A stretch of 44,964 bases of DNA, taken from Nitrosovibrio sp. Nv4 (GTDB lineage Bacteria; Pseudomonadota; Gammaproteobacteria; Burkholderiales; Nitrosomonadaceae). Below, one piece after another: positions 16,910 to 28,404 of this stretch (the first letter of the stretch is position 1; each line of letters opens with the position of its first letter). The translations under genes and the position numbers were made by a program. The stretch covers positions 1 to 44,964 of the forward strand of contig CAMAPK010000018.1 in the NCBI GenBank assembly GCA_945860135.1, written 5' to 3'. The notes under the pieces are model-generated. The model was given only the letters and a program-made list of their open reading frames with translations. It searched no databases and was not told the DNA's origin.

Positions 16910-17131
16910 ATGGCAGAAGAAAGCGTTTATCGGGTAACGGAAATTATCGGAACCAGCAAGGTATCCTGGGAAGATGCGGCCAAGAATGCCGTCAAGACTG
17001 CTTCGAAAACACTGCGGGATTTGCGGGTTGCCGAAATCATGAAGCTCGACATGGTGATCGAGAAAGGCAAAGTGACCCGCTATCGGGCCAGGGTGAGCCT
17101 GTCTTTCAAGTACGAAGCCAAGAGTAAATAG
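16910..17131 (+). CDS. Dodecin (flavin-binding dodecamer)
   Basis: 73 residues from the ATG behind 'gaggag'; a longer frame from 16868 is only leader. The family pattern is complete: 'SVYRVTEIIGTSKVSWEDAAKNAV' at the start, then 'LRDLRVAEIMKLDMVIEKGKVTRYRARVSLSFKYE'. Dodecins form hollow dodecamers that store flavin or coenzyme A derivatives and buffer free flavin in the cytoplasm. The bidirectional hairpin terminator at 17156 follows. Confidence 0.92.
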   Translation: MAEESVYRVTEIIGTSKVSWEDAAKNAVKTASKTLRDLRVAEIMKLDMVIEKGKVTRYRARVSLSFKYEAKSK

Positions 17132-17155
17132 AATAAATAACCAGAGCAGATAATA

Positions 17156-17188
17156 AAAAAGGCGCGTGATCCGCGCCTTTTTGTTTTT
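17156..17188. terminator. Bidirectional rho-independent terminator (dodecin / clpA)
   Basis: The stem is aaaaaggcgcg / cgcgccttttt around the loop tgatc, with T-rich tails on both strands (ttttgtttttt to the right; ttttttattat reading left). It ends the dodecin transcript and the convergent clpS-clpA transcript. Confidence 0.9.
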
Positions 17189-17208
17189 TACCGGGACGAG
17201 TGAGTTTG

Positions 17209-19464
17209 CTAAACGGCGGCAGCTTCTTCCTCAAACTCAAGCTTCACTTTGCCGTCGGCATCCACATCCACCGTCACTCGGCCGCCGCTGGCAAGACGGC
17301 CAAACAGCAGTTCATCGGCCAATGCGCTGCGGATGGTGTCCTGAATCAGCCGCGCCATCGGGCGCGCACCCATCAGAGGATCAAAACCATTTTTCGCCAG
17401 ATGCGCTTTGAGCGCATCGGTAAAGACGGCCTCCACTTTCTTTTCATGCAACTGCGCTTCCAGTTGCATCAGGAACTTGTCCACCACGCGCAGAATCACA
17501 TCGCGATCCAGTGCCCCGAAGGAAATGGTTGCATCCAGGCGGTTGCGGAATTCCGGTGTGAACATGCGCTTGATGTCGGCCATCTCGTCACCCGCCTGCG
17601 CCGATTTGGTAAAGCCAATGGAGGTTCTGGCGAGCGATTCGGCGCCGGCATTGGTGGTCATGATGATGATCACATTGCGGAAATCTGCCTTGCGGCCGTT
17701 GTTGTCGGTCAGGGTGCCATGATCCATCACCTGCAGCAGGATGCTGAAAATATCGGGGTGGGCTTTTTCGATTTCGTCCAGCAGCAGCACCGCATAGGGT
17801 TGTTTGGTGATGGCTTCGGTGAGCAGGCCGCCCTGATCAAAACCGACATAGCCGGGCGGCGCGCCGATCAAGCGCGACACCGCATGGCGTTCCATGTATT
17901 CGGACATGTCGAAACGGTGCAACTGAATGCCCAGTGCATAAGCAAGCTGGCGCGCCACCTCGGTTTTGCCGACGCCGGTGGGGCCGGAAAAGAGGAATGA
18001 GCCGACCGGTTTCTGTGGGTTGCCCAGTCCGCTGCGCGCCATTTTGATCGCTGCCGTGAGCGCATGGATGGCCTTGTCCTGACCGAAGACCACAGCCTTC
18101 AAATCGCGTTCGAGCGTTTTCAGGGTATTGCGATCATCACTGGAGACATTTTGCGGCGGGATGCGCGCAATCTTGGCGATGATGTCTTCGATTTCGTGTT
18201 TGCTGATGATCTTGCGCTGCTTTGATTTCGGCAGGATGCGCTGGGCCGCGCCGGCTTCGTCGATCACGTCGATCGCCTTGTCCGGCAAATGCCGGTCATT
18301 GATGAAGCGCGCCGACAACTCCGCCGCAGTGGAGAGTGCAGTGGCCGTATATTTGACGCCGTGATACGTTTCGTAGCGGGATTTCAGTCCGCGCAGGATG
18401 GCAATGGTCTCTTCCACGCTGGGTTCGGGTACATCAATTTTCTGGAAGCGCCGCGACAGCGCGTGATCCTTCTCGAAAATTCCGCGATATTCGCTATAAG
18501 TTGTGGCGCCGATGCATTTCAGTTGGCCGGTATTGAGTATCGGCTTGAGCAGGTTGGAGGCGTCCAGCGTGCCGCCGGAAGCGGCACCCGCACCGATCAG
18601 GGTATGGATTTCGTCAATGAACAGGATCGCGTTGGGACTGTCGAGTAATTGCTTCAGTACTGCTTTCAGGCGTTGCTCGAAATCGCCACGGTATTTGGTG
18701 CCGGCCAGCAGCGCGCCCATGTCCAGGGCATAAACCTGATGGTGTGCCAGAACTTCCGGTACTTCGTTTTCGACGATACGCCGCGCCAGTCCTTCGGCGA
18801 TGGCGGTTTTGCCGACGCCGGCTTCGCCCACCAGCAGGGGATTGTTCTTGCGCCGGCGGCACAATGTCTGAATTACCCGTTCCAGTTCCTTCTCGCGCCC
18901 GATCAACGGGTCGATCTTGCCTGCCAGCGCCTGGCTGTTGAGGTTCATGGTGTAGCTTTCCAATGCACCGCTTGCACCCGCCTCCTGTTCGCTTTCGCTG
19001 TCGCCTTCGGTCTTGGTGCTGCCGCCCTGCGGCACTTTGCTGATGCCGTGGGAAATGTAATTGACTACATCCAGCCGGGTCACGCCTTTCTGGTGCAGAA
19101 AATAAACTGCATGCGAGTCCTTCTCGCCGAATATCGCCACCAGCACGTTGGCGCCGGTGACCTCTTTCTTGCCGGAGGATTGGACATGCAGGATGGCACG
19201 CTGGATCACGCGCTGGAAACCGAGCGTCGGCTGGGTATCCACTTCGCCGGTGCCGGACACAGTGGGTGTATTTTCGTTGACGTGCTCCATCAGCAGTTTG
19301 CGCAGGTCATCGATATCGACCGAGCAGGCGCGCAGCACATCGGCCGCAGTGGGGTTGTCGAGCATCGCCAGCAGCAGATGCTCGACCGTAATGAATTCGT
19401 GGCGCTTCTGCCGCGACTCGGCAAATGCCATGTGCAAACTTACTTCCAGTTCTTGCGCAATCAT
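17209..19464 (-). CDS. clpA: ClpA, ATPase subunit of the ClpAP protease
   Basis: AAA+ unfoldase that feeds substrates to ClpP, with ClpS as adaptor. 751 residues, close to E. coli ClpA. The N domain occupies ~1-145 ('[17 protein letters not shown]'), the first AAA module has Walker A GEAGVGKT at 213-220, and the second has GPTGVGKT at about 490-500 with '[14 protein letters not shown]' as Walker B. It follows clpS by one base, so the pair is an operon. clpP is not in the window. Confidence 0.97.
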   Translation of the reverse strand: MIAQELEVSLHMAFAESRQKRHEFITVEHLLLAMLDNPTAADVLRACSVDIDDLRKLLMEHVNENTPTVSGTGEVDTQPTLGFQRVIQRAILHVQSSGKKEVTGANVLVAIFGEKDSHAVYFLHQKGVTRLDVVNYISHGISKVPQGGSTKTEGDSESEQEAGASGALESYTMNLNSQALAGKIDPLIGREKELERVIQTLCRRRKNNPLLVGEAGVGKTAIAEGLARRIVENEVPEVLAHHQVYALDMGALLAGTKYRGDFEQRLKAVLKQLLDSPNAILFIDEIHTLIGAGAASGGTLDASNLLKPILNTGQLKCIGATTYSEYRGIFEKDHALSRRFQKIDVPEPSVEETIAILRGLKSRYETYHGVKYTATALSTAAELSARFINDRHLPDKAIDVIDEAGAAQRILPKSKQRKIISKHEIEDIIAKIARIPPQNVSSDDRNTLKTLERDLKAVVFGQDKAIHALTAAIKMARSGLGNPQKPVGSFLFSGPTGVGKTEVARQLAYALGIQLHRFDMSEYMERHAVSRLIGAPPGYVGFDQGGLLTEAITKQPYAVLLLDEIEKAHPDIFSILLQVMDHGTLTDNNGRKADFRNVIIIMTTNAGAESLARTSIGFTKSAQAGDEMADIKRMFTPEFRNRLDATISFGALDRDVILRVVDKFLMQLEAQLHEKKVEAVFTDALKAHLAKNGFDPLMGARPMARLIQDTIRSALADELLFGRLASGGRVTVDVDADGKVKLEFEEEAAAV

Positions 19465-19465
19465 T

Positions 19466-19774
19466 TCAAGTTTTCTCCATCACGCACTGTAGCGGATGCT
19501 GATGCTGTCTGGCAAACGCAACTACCTGCTCCACTTTGGCGGCGGCGACATCACTGGGATAGATGCCACATACTCCCATACCCTCTTTATGAACTTTGAG
19601 CATTATTTGCGTCGCCTGTTCTCGATTCTTGGAAAAAAAAGTCTGTAATACCGCAACCACAAACTCCATCGGGGTGAAATCGTCATTCAGCAAAATCACT
19701 TTGAACATCGGTGGAGGTTTGAGTTTACTCTTTTCTGCCTCCAGTACGGCATCTCCATGATTTTCTGTTGCCAT
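19466..19774 (-). CDS. clpS: ClpS, adaptor of ClpAP (N-end rule)
   Basis: 102 residues from the ATG preceded by 'aggtga'; the frame is open five codons further upstream. The core '[24 protein letters not shown]' contains the Asn-Asp-Asp and Met residues that bind N-terminal degron residues, and '[21 protein letters not shown]' contains the other half of the pocket. It lies directly before clpA and diverges from the cold-shock gene, the same arrangement as clpS-clpA and cspD in E. coli. Confidence 0.96.
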   Translation of the reverse strand: MATENHGDAVLEAEKSKLKPPPMFKVILLNDDFTPMEFVVAVLQTFFSKNREQATQIMLKVHKEGMGVCGIYPSDVAAAKVEQVVAFARQHQHPLQCVMEKT

Positions 19775-19907
19775 GGTCACCTGCTTCATTCATCCATCCA
19801 TCGGAATAAAACACGCATTCTTCTGCATATTTGACGATTACGGCGGAATTTTCAAGTATCTTGAGAAAATTATTCTGTTGCATTTTTACAAAATACGATA
19901 TGACCCC

Positions 19908-19936
19908 TTGACTTGGACGCCGGATTTGCGTAAAAC
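19908..19936 (+). promoter_or_regulatory. Candidate promoter of the cold-shock gene
   Basis: TTGACT at 19908-19913, a 17-base spacer, then TAAAAC at 19931-19936. It would give a leader of ~110 bases, a common feature of cold-shock genes. Confidence 0.4.
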
Positions 19937-20052
19937 CAACCTTGGCGTTTGGCTTCAAGTGTTCTGCAGTACCGGTTACAGCCGTTTGCGGTCTTGAAAC
20001 TCAAACAGTATTCGGGTTTCCGGCCCGGTTTTTTTATATATAGGAAGTAAAA

Positions 20053-20256
20053 ATGGCAACAGGTACAGTGAAATGGTTTAACGATTCCAAGGGTTTTGGT
20101 TTTATCACTCCCGACGATGGTAGCGAAGATTTGTTTGCGCACTTTTCCGCAATCAACATGTCTGGATTCAAAACCCTCAAGGAAGGTCAGAAAGTGAGCT
20201 TTGAAGTCACTCAGGGTCCGAAAGGCAAACAAGCATCAAATATTCAAGCTGCCTAA
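20053..20256 (+). CDS. Cold-shock domain protein
   Basis: A 67-residue single-stranded nucleic-acid binding protein of the CspA family. RNP1 'KGFGFI' and RNP2 'LFAHFS' are intact, with '[12 protein letters not shown]' at the start and '[20 protein letters not shown]' at the end. 'aggaag' precedes the ATG. Its location next to clpS-clpA corresponds to E. coli cspD, but the sequence alone does not decide whether it is a cold-induced or stationary-phase member. Confidence 0.95.
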   Translation: MATGTVKWFNDSKGFGFITPDDGSEDLFAHFSAINMSGFKTLKEGQKVSFEVTQGPKGKQASNIQAA

Positions 20257-20316
20257 CGATTCTCTGCTGACGCAGCTCTGAGCTGCAATCAGTATGTAAT
20301 CATTGGATGCAACAAG

Positions 20317-20347
20317 CCCTTGCCGGGAAACCGGCAAGGGTTTTTTT
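20317..20347 (+). terminator. Rho-independent terminator of the cold-shock gene
   Basis: The perfect stem ccttgccgg-type (20317-20326 with 20331-20340) around loop gaaa is followed by seven T at 20341-20347. The T-tract borders the stop codon of the convergent icd gene. Confidence 0.92.
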
Positions 20348-21596
20348 ATGCCATGCGCTCGACCAGCGCCTGACCGAATGCGGAGCATGATACTTTCTGC
20401 GCGCCGGTCATCTGTCGTGCGAAATCGTAGGTCACGATTTTGTCTTGGATGGTCTTTTCCACTGCGCGGATTATCAGGTCGGCAGCCTCAATCCAGCCCA
20501 TGTGCCGCAGCATCATTTCCGCCGACAGAATAATGGACCCAGGGTTGACTTGATCCTTGCCGGCATATTTGGGTGCGGTGCCATGAGTCGCCTCGAAGAT
20601 CGCAATCGAATCGCTGAGGTTTGCACCCGGCGCGATACCGATCCCGCCCACCTGTGCCGCCAGGGCATCGGAGATGTAGTCGCCGTTCAGATTCAGCGTG
20701 GCGATCACATCGTATTCTTCCGGTCGCAGCAGAATCTGCTGCAGGAATGCGTCGGCGATCACGTCCTTGATGATGATCCCGCCCTTGTCCGCCGGCAGCT
20801 TCATCCATGGCCCACCGTCGAGCAATTCGGCACCAAATTCTTTTGCCGCCAGCGCGTAGCCCCAGTTCTTGAAAGCCCCTTCGGTGAATTTCATGATGTT
20901 GCCTTTGTGCACCAGCGTAACCGATTTGCGCCGATTGTCGATCGCATACTGGATTGCCCGGCGCACCAGACGTTCGCTGCCTTCGCTGGATACCGGCTTG
21001 ATGCCGATGCCGGATGTCTGCGGAAAGCGTATTTTGGTGACCCCCATGTATTTCATCAGGAAGTCGATCAGTTTTTTCGCTTTATCCGACCCGGCTTCCC
21101 ATTCGATACCGGCGTAAATATCTTCCGAGTTCTCGCGGAAAATCACCATGTCGGTTTTCTCCGGTTGTTTCACCGGGCTCGGCACCCCCTGGAAATAGCG
21201 CACTGGCCGCAAACACACGTACAGATCCAACTCCTGGCGTAACGCCACGTTGATCGAACGGATACCGCCGCCCACCGGCGTGGTCAATGGTCCCTTGATC
21301 GAGACTACATACTCTTTTGCCGCCTGCAGCGTTTCTTCCGGCAGCCATACATTCTCGCCGTAGACGCGGGTGGATTTTTCCCCGGCATAGATTTCCATCC
21401 AGGAAATTTTGCGCTTGCCGGCATAGGCCTTGGCCACCGCCGCATCGACCACTTTTTGCATTACCGGAGTAATGTCTACACCGATGCCGTCGCCTTCGAT
21501 GTATGGAATGACCGGATGGTCGGGCACGTCCAGGGAAAAGTCTGCGTTGACACGGATTTTCTCACCCTCGGCTGGCGGCGTGATGTGTTGGTACAT
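20346..21596 (-). CDS. icd: NADP-dependent isocitrate dehydrogenase
   Basis: TCA-cycle enzyme converting isocitrate to 2-oxoglutarate with NADP+. 416 residues, the same length as E. coli Icd. The regulatory serine region '[17 protein letters not shown]' is present (Ser114, equivalent to E. coli Ser113, the site phosphorylated by AceK); the active-site '[13 protein letters not shown]' and the metal/cofactor block '[26 protein letters not shown]' are intact. Monocistronic as seen here. Downstream lies the cold-shock terminator on the opposite strand. Confidence 0.97.
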   Translation of the reverse strand: MYQHITPPAEGEKIRVNADFSLDVPDHPVIPYIEGDGIGVDITPVMQKVVDAAVAKAYAGKRKISWMEIYAGEKSTRVYGENVWLPEETLQAAKEYVVSIKGPLTTPVGGGIRSINVALRQELDLYVCLRPVRYFQGVPSPVKQPEKTDMVIFRENSEDIYAGIEWEAGSDKAKKLIDFLMKYMGVTKIRFPQTSGIGIKPVSSEGSERLVRRAIQYAIDNRRKSVTLVHKGNIMKFTEGAFKNWGYALAAKEFGAELLDGGPWMKLPADKGGIIIKDVIADAFLQQILLRPEEYDVIATLNLNGDYISDALAAQVGGIGIAPGANLSDSIAIFEATHGTAPKYAGKDQVNPGSIILSAEMMLRHMGWIEAADLIIRAVEKTIQDKIVTYDFARQMTGAQKVSCSAFGQALVERMA

Positions 21597-21810
21597 GGTG
21601 TCTCCCTAGTGGTTGGCAAGTTGGCAATGCGTGGAGCCAGTGTTTGGCAAGGCAAGAAAAGCTGCTGCATTTTACCCTAAGCGCTGATGCGCTGTGAACG
21701 CTGCGCCATGTCGGTGATGCTGTTGCCTGTGTCTGTTTGTTCCTTTCTCCTGATCAAGGCGCTAGAATGCGGGCTTGCGCCGGTTGGGCGCGTGTCCACG
21801 GAATGGCAGC

Positions 21811-22257
21811 ATGATCTGGAAGCCTAATGTCACGGTTGCAGCAGTCATCGAGCAGGACGGGAAATACCTGCTGGTGGAAGAGCAAACCAATAGCGGCGAA
21901 TTGTTCAATCAGCCGGCAGGGCACTGGGAGCCTGATGAATCGATCATTCAGGGTGCGATCCGGGAAACCCTGGAAGAAACCGGGTATACCTTCGTTCCGC
22001 AATGGCTGCTGGGTATTTATCGCTGGCACTCCCGTGCCAACGATGTCATTTATCTGCGTTTTGCCTTTGCCGGCTCGGTTGCCGGCTACGATCCCGAGCG
22101 CACGCTGGATGACGGTATACTGCGCGCGGCATGGTTCAGCCTGGATGAAATCCGCGCATCGATCCCGCGTCACCGCAGTCCGCTGGTGATGCAGTGCATC
22201 GAGGATCATTTGGCAGGCAAACATTATCCTCTGGATATCCTTACCCATTGCGATTGA
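21811..22257 (+). CDS. nudJ: NUDIX hydrolase, NudJ type
   Basis: 148 residues from the ATG opening '[21 protein letters not shown]'; the frame is open 12 codons upstream. The Nudix box (G x5 E x7 REUxEExGU) is complete at 37-59: '[23 protein letters not shown]'-type sequence. NudJ of E. coli dephosphorylates thiamine pyrophosphate precursors and nucleoside phosphates. The gene stands four bases before mnmA, and icd is its other neighbour, as in E. coli, which is the main reason for the symbol. Confidence 0.85.
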   Translation: MIWKPNVTVAAVIEQDGKYLLVEEQTNSGELFNQPAGHWEPDESIIQGAIRETLEETGYTFVPQWLLGIYRWHSRANDVIYLRFAFAGSVAGYDPERTLDDGILRAAWFSLDEIRASIPRHRSPLVMQCIEDHLAGKHYPLDILTHCD

Positions 22258-22261
22258 AACG

Positions 22262-23341
22262 ATGAGCAAACAGCGCGTGGTAGTCGGGATGTCGGGCGGA
22301 GTCGATTCGGCGGTTGCGGCCTTGCTGCTGAAACAGCAAGGCTACGACGTGGTCGGCCTGTTCATGAAAAATTGGGAGGATGATGATACCGATGAATACT
22401 GTTCCTCCCGCCAGGATCTGATCGATGCTGCGTCGGTGGCGGACATTATCGACATTCCGCTGGAGGCGGTGAATTTCTCCACCGAATACAAGGAGCGGGT
22501 GTTCAGTCAGTTTCTTGCCGAGTATCAGGCGGGACGCACACCCAACCCGGACGTATTATGCAATGCGGAAATCAAGTTCAAGGCGTTCCTTGATCACGCG
22601 CTCAGTCTCGGCGCCAGGCATATTGCCACCGGCCATTATGCCCAGGTGCGCGAAATAAACGGTGAGTTCCAGTTGCTGAAAGGCGAGGACGGAACCAAGG
22701 ATCAGAGTTATTTTCTCTATCGCCTGAACCAGGCGCAGTTAGCCGACACGCTGTTTCCGATCGGCCATCTGTACAAGCGCGACGTGCGCAAAATTGCCCG
22801 CGATCACGGTTTGCCGAATTCCGCCAAGAAAGACAGCACCGGCATCTGTTTTATCGGCGAGCGTCCATTCCGAGAATTTCTCAATCGCTATCTGCCGCAT
22901 GAGCCGGGAGAAATACAGACTCCAGAGGGCGTAGTGGTGGGGAAGCATATCGGTCTGATGTATTACACCATCGGCCAGCGGCAGGGACTGGGTATCGGCG
23001 GCACCAGGGACGGTGCTGGTGAGCCGTGGTTCGTGGTGGGCAAGGATATGCTGCAAAATATTTTGATCGTGGTGCAGGGTCACGATCATCCCGCACTGTT
23101 CCGTCCCACGCTCAGTGCTGCCGATTTGACATGGATCAGCGGGCAAGCACCCCACTGCAACTGGGTCTATGCTGCCAAGATTCGTTATCGCCAGCCGGAT
23201 GCGCCCTGCTTCATCACGCATCTTGGCGACGATAGATGTGACATCGAATTCGCCCAGCCGCAATGGGCGGTGACGCCGGGGCAATCAGTGGTGCTTTACG
23301 AGAGCAAGGTATGTCTGGGAGGGGGGGTAATTGCAGGATAA
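22262..23341 (+). CDS. mnmA: tRNA-specific 2-thiouridylase MnmA
   Basis: Makes the 2-thio group of the wobble uridine in Lys, Glu and Gln tRNAs, using sulfur relayed from IscS. 359 residues. The PP-loop '[11 protein letters not shown]' is at 9-19, the catalytic cysteines are Cys100 in 'PNPDVLCN' and Cys196 in '[10 protein letters not shown]', and '[10 protein letters not shown]' lies between them. It is in one transcript with nudJ (4-base gap) and ends in a short convergent gap with the glutathione transferase gene. Confidence 0.97.
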   Translation: MSKQRVVVGMSGGVDSAVAALLLKQQGYDVVGLFMKNWEDDDTDEYCSSRQDLIDAASVADIIDIPLEAVNFSTEYKERVFSQFLAEYQAGRTPNPDVLCNAEIKFKAFLDHALSLGARHIATGHYAQVREINGEFQLLKGEDGTKDQSYFLYRLNQAQLADTLFPIGHLYKRDVRKIARDHGLPNSAKKDSTGICFIGERPFREFLNRYLPHEPGEIQTPEGVVVGKHIGLMYYTIGQRQGLGIGGTRDGAGEPWFVVGKDMLQNILIVVQGHDHPALFRPTLSAADLTWISGQAPHCNWVYAAKIRYRQPDAPCFITHLGDDRCDIEFAQPQWAVTPGQSVVLYESKVCLGGGVIAG

Positions 23342-23371
23342 GGGGAGCGCTTTGTTGCGTGCGACCAGTAA

Positions 23372-23980
23372 TTATCCTTTGGGTGCCGTTTCCACGAATG
23401 ACGCTCTTTTTTCCAGCTTGTCGGCAAGATCGGCAAGATTGGGGAAGGCAGTACGCCATTCGACTTCGGGGAAACGAAAAGTCAGATAACTCAGCGTGCA
23501 GCCCAGTGCGACATCAGCCAGCGTGTAGGCACTGCCGTTGCACCATTTTTTAGTGCCCAGTTCGTGGGCGGACGCTTCCAGGCCCCGCGTGACCTTCTGC
23601 TGCTGGCGCATGATCCATTCCGGACTCTGCTGGGCGGAGGGACGCTTGCGTTCCAGAAAAATCGTGGCGGCGGCATCGCTGATTCCGTCTGCCAGCACTT
23701 CCCAGCGCTTGACCATGATGCGGTGCCGGTTGGACTCCGGAATCAAACGCGATACCGGACTGATGTTGTCAAGATATTCGACGATCACGCGCGAGTCGTA
23801 CAGCGGCGTTCCGTCTTCCATGATCAGCACCGGCACTTTGCCTAATGGATTGTAACCCGCTACCGGGCTGTCCGCGTCCCAGGGAACAGCCACTTCGAAA
23901 GTGTAATTGATGCGTTTCTCCAGCAGGACGATACGCGTTTTGCGTACGTAAGGGCTGGTGAGCGATCCGACAAGCTTCAT
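23372..23980 (-). CDS. Glutathione S-transferase family protein
   Basis: 202 residues with an N-terminal thioredoxin-like domain: 'MKLVGSLTSPYVRKTRIVLLEK' (Ser in the place of the catalytic residue), the cis-Pro 'GKVPVLIMEDG' and 'LYDSRVIVEYLD', which binds the glutathione gamma-glutamyl part. The C-terminal helical domain includes 'YTLADVALGCTLSYL'. Resembles the YibF-like branch. The substrate cannot be told from sequence. Here it takes the position that hflD has between mnmA and purB in E. coli, but on the opposite strand. Confidence 0.9.
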   Translation of the reverse strand: MKLVGSLTSPYVRKTRIVLLEKRINYTFEVAVPWDADSPVAGYNPLGKVPVLIMEDGTPLYDSRVIVEYLDNISPVSRLIPESNRHRIMVKRWEVLADGISDAAATIFLERKRPSAQQSPEWIMRQQQKVTRGLEASAHELGTKKWCNGSAYTLADVALGCTLSYLTFRFPEVEWRTAFPNLADLADKLEKRASFVETAPKG

Positions 23981-24060
23981 GGTATTCCCTTGCTAGCAGT
24001 CTAATCGAACCGCGGATTATACCGATTTTTGCTACTGCATGGCATAAGTCGGAAGCCTAA

Positions 24061-25476
<1,416 letters not shown>

Positions 25477-25558
25477 AGGAATTCCCCGCTTTCTTCCACG
25501 TTGCGTCGACTCTGCGGCGCAATATCTTTACATCGCGTACTAAATTCTTTTCTCTAGA

Positions 25559-25586
25559 CTTGAAATCAGCAAAACTATCCCAACAT
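25559..25586 (+). promoter_or_regulatory. Sigma-32-like promoter of grpE
   Basis: Perfect -35 CTTGAAA at 25559-25565, a 13-base spacer, then cccaacat at 25579-25586, a partial match to CCCCATnT. It is placed ~35 bases before the grpE start codon. The weaker -10 makes it less certain than the dnaK promoter. Confidence 0.6.
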
Positions 25587-25622
25587 ATTCCGGACAGAAA
25601 CCTGGAGAGCAAGGAGAGGACT

Positions 25623-26183
25623 ATGCAACAGCCACAAGATCCACAAAACCAGCCAGAACTGACTGCGACCATGAATGAAGCCGGCGAAAACAAATCAACG
25701 GAACCAGCAGTGGAAATCATGCCGAGCCTGGAGCAGTTGCTGAAGAAAGCAGAGCTTGATGCTGCCGAGCATCACGACGCTTGGCTGCGTGCCAAGGCCG
25801 ATACCGAGAATATCCGCAAGCGCGCGCAGGTTGATATTGCCAACGCGCACAAATATGCCGTCGAAAATTTCTCTACCGAACTGCTGGCGGTGATGGACAG
25901 CCTGGAAGCCGCGCTGGCAGTAGAAAATGCAACCGTGGAAAACTTCAAGAATGGGATGGAGTTGACGCTCAAGCAACTCGCTGCCGCTTTCAATAGATTC
26001 AACATCAAGGTAATTGAGCCGGTCGGCGCAAAATTCGATCCACATCAGCATCAGGCCATGTGTGCGATAGATTCCGACCTGGCCCCCAACACCGTGGTGC
26101 AGGTAATGCAAAAAGGCTACATGCTGAATGATCGGGTAATCCGCCCGGCACTGGTCACGGTTTCGAAAGCCAAAGAGTCTTGA
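25623..26183 (+). CDS. grpE: GrpE, nucleotide exchange factor of DnaK
   Basis: Dimeric cochaperone that speeds ADP release from DnaK. 186 residues from the ATG behind 'aaggagagg'; 21 upstream codons are in frame but include the promoter. A disordered N-terminus, then a long coiled coil '[30 protein letters not shown]', and the C-terminal beta domain '[16 protein letters not shown]' with '[18 protein letters not shown]'. First gene of grpE-dnaK-dnaJ, although dnaK also has its own heat-shock promoter. Confidence 0.97.
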   Translation: MQQPQDPQNQPELTATMNEAGENKSTEPAVEIMPSLEQLLKKAELDAAEHHDAWLRAKADTENIRKRAQVDIANAHKYAVENFSTELLAVMDSLEAALAVENATVENFKNGMELTLKQLAAAFNRFNIKVIEPVGAKFDPHQHQAMCAIDSDLAPNTVVQVMQKGYMLNDRVIRPALVTVSKAKES

Positions 26184-26186
26184 AGA

Positions 26187-26214
26187 CTTGAAATTCCGGC
26201 CCGAATCCCCACTT
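26187..26214 (+). promoter_or_regulatory. Sigma-32 promoter of dnaK
   Basis: CTTGAAA at 26187-26193, a 13-base spacer, then ccccactt at 26207-26214 (one mismatch to CCCCATnT). It sits in the 66-base gap after grpE, so heat induction can act on dnaK independently of grpE. Confidence 0.78.
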
Positions 26215-26249
26215 CGAATATCAATATAAACCTTCACAAGGATCAAATC

Positions 26250-28178
26250 ATGGGAAAAATTATCGGCATTGACCTGGGCACCACCAATTCGTGTGTGGCC
26301 GTGATGGAGAACGGCAAGCCCAAGGTGATAGAAAACTCCGAGGGTGCGCGCACTACCCCTTCCATCGTTGCCTACACGGAAGATGGCGAAATTCTGATGG
26401 GTGCTTCTGCCAAGCGGCAGGCAGTCACCAATCCGAAAAACACCCTGTTCGCGGTGAAACGCTTGATCGGCCGCCGGTTCAACGAGGAAATGGTGCAGAA
26501 GGACATCAAGATGGTGCCCTACAGCATCATCAAGGCTGACAACAATGACGCGTGGGTGGAAGTACGTGGCAAAAAAATTGCGCCGCCGGAAATTTCTGCA
26601 CAAGTGCTGATAAAAATGAAGAAGACCGCCGAGGACTATCTGGGTGAGCCGGTTACCGAAGCGGTCATCACTGTCCCGGCCTACTTCAACGATTCGCAGC
26701 GCCAGGCAACCAAGGATGCGGGGCGTATCGCCGGGCTGGAAGTCAAACGCATCATCAACGAACCGACTGCAGCAGCGCTGGCTTTCGGCATGGACAAGAA
26801 AGAGGGCGACCGCAAGGTGGCAGTGTATGACCTGGGCGGCGGCACCTTCGACATCTCCATTATCGAGATTGCGGAAGTGGAAGGCGAGCACCAGTTCGAA
26901 GTGCTGGCCACCAACGGCGATACTTTCCTCGGCGGCGAGGACTTTGACTCGCGCGTAATTGAATATCTCACGGATGAATTCAAGAAAGAAAGCGGCATAG
27001 ACCTGAAAAAAGACATGCTCGCACTGCAACGCCTGAAGGATGCAGCGGAAAAAGCCAAGATCGAACTTTCATCCAGCCAGCAGACCGAGGTCAATTTGCC
27101 CTACATTACGGCAGATGCCTCCGGCCCCAAGCATCTTGCGGTCAAGATCACCCGCGCCAAGCTGGAGAGCCTGGTGGAAGAACTGATCGAGCGTACCGTG
27201 GGACCTTGCCGCATGGCTATCAAGGATGCGGGAGTGAACATTGCCGACATCGAGGATATCATTCTGGTAGGCGGACAGTCGCGCATGCCCAAGGTGCAGG
27301 ACAAGGTCAGGGAAATCTTTGGCAAGGAGCCGCGCAAGGATGTGAATCCGGACGAAGCGGTGGCCATGGGTGCAGCCATCCAGGGTGGCGTGTTGCAAGG
27401 CGAAGTGAAAGACGTGCTGCTGCTGGATGTCACCCCGCTGTCGCTGGGCATCGAAACCATGGGCGGGGTGATGACCAAGCTGATCCAGAAAAATACCACC
27501 ATCCCGACCAAGGCGCAGCAGGTATTTTCCACCGCCGACGACAATCAGACGGCAGTGACCATCCATGTCCTGCAAGGCGAACGGGATCTGGCATCCGGCA
27601 ACAAGAGCCTGGGACAGTTCAACCTGAGCGATATTCCCCCCTCGCCGCGTGGCATGCCGCAAATCGAGGTGGTGTTCGACATCGACGCCAATGGCATACT
27701 GCATGTGTCAGCCAAGGACAAAGCTACCGGCAAGGAAAACAAGATCAAGATCCAGGCAAGTTCCGGTCTGTCGGATGAAGAAGTCCAGCGTATGGTGAAA
27801 GATGCTGAAGCCCATGCGGAGGAGGATCACAAAGTGCTTGAACTGGTCACCGCTCGCAACCAGTGTGACGCGATGATACATTCGGTGAGAAAATCACTGA
27901 AAGAATATGGCGACAAGCTGGAGGACAACGAGAAATTCAATCTCGAGGCCGCGTTGAAGGATGCCGAGGACGCGCTCAAGTCTGACAGCAAGGACACCAT
28001 CGAAGCAAAAACCCAGGCGCTGACGGAAGCTTCGCACAAGCTGGCAGAGAAAATGTATAGCCAGGAACAGGCTCAGTCCGGCGCGGGATCGGAACCAGCG
28101 CATGGCGGTGGAGGTGAAAAGCCGGTGGAAGGTGATGTGGTCGATGCCGAGTTTGAGGAAGTGAAAGACAAGAAATAA
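26250..28178 (+). CDS. dnaK: DnaK (Hsp70 chaperone)
   Basis: ATP-driven chaperone of 642 residues. The ATPase domain starts '[18 protein letters not shown]', with '[15 protein letters not shown]', '[15 protein letters not shown]' and '[12 protein letters not shown]'; the interdomain linker '[19 protein letters not shown]' is followed by the substrate-binding domain, then a Gly-rich C-terminal tail ending 'FEEVKDKK'. An 'aagga' precedes the ATG. It is followed by an inverted-repeat gap and dnaJ. Confidence 0.99.
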   Translation: MGKIIGIDLGTTNSCVAVMENGKPKVIENSEGARTTPSIVAYTEDGEILMGASAKRQAVTNPKNTLFAVKRLIGRRFNEEMVQKDIKMVPYSIIKADNNDAWVEVRGKKIAPPEISAQVLIKMKKTAEDYLGEPVTEAVITVPAYFNDSQRQATKDAGRIAGLEVKRIINEPTAAALAFGMDKKEGDRKVAVYDLGGGTFDISIIEIAEVEGEHQFEVLATNGDTFLGGEDFDSRVIEYLTDEFKKESGIDLKKDMLALQRLKDAAEKAKIELSSSQQTEVNLPYITADASGPKHLAVKITRAKLESLVEELIERTVGPCRMAIKDAGVNIADIEDIILVGGQSRMPKVQDKVREIFGKEPRKDVNPDEAVAMGAAIQGGVLQGEVKDVLLLDVTPLSLGIETMGGVMTKLIQKNTTIPTKAQQVFSTADDNQTAVTIHVLQGERDLASGNKSLGQFNLSDIPPSPRGMPQIEVVFDIDANGILHVSAKDKATGKENKIKIQASSGLSDEEVQRMVKDAEAHAEEDHKVLELVTARNQCDAMIHSVRKSLKEYGDKLEDNEKFNLEAALKDAEDALKSDSKDTIEAKTQALTEASHKLAEKMYSQEQAQSGAGSEPAHGGGGEKPVEGDVVDAEFEEVKDKK

Positions 28179-28192
28179 GCAGGTGCTTGAAT

Positions 28193-28257
28193 TGCCAAGG
28201 CGCAGAGGCGTGGAGAAGTGATTGAATGATTCTCCGCTGTACTCTGCGTTTTTGGCA
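28193..28257. repeat. Nested inverted repeat between dnaK and dnaJ
   Basis: The outer arms tgccaa (28193-28198) and ttggca (28252-28257) continue with cgcagag / ctctgcg, and an inner stem tggagaa / ttctccg closes on a 12-base loop. The 65-base fold-back has no T-tract. It could be a small palindromic repeat element or an RNA structure that tunes dnaJ expression; the 'gcgcagaggcgtggagaa' wording looks like a dispersed palindromic repeat. Confidence 0.55.
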
Positions 28258-28404
28258 TTTAGCGGAAAAAGCGTAACAAGCTGAACGTGCGGCAATCTCC
28301 AGTGACTCTCCTGTTTAATAGGGAATGGGAGGAAGCAAGGTAGTCACCGTCGTTGGGAGACTTATTCAGCGGCATGCATCGTGCCCTGGCAACAGGAAAA
28401 CAAT

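Noticed and set aside
18649-19599. 316-codon open frame antisense to clpA-clpS
   Set aside because: Shadow frame; clpA and clpS motifs are complete on the minus strand.
25695-27029. 444-codon open frame antisense to grpE-dnaK
   Set aside because: Covers two certain genes on the other strand and gives no recognisable protein.
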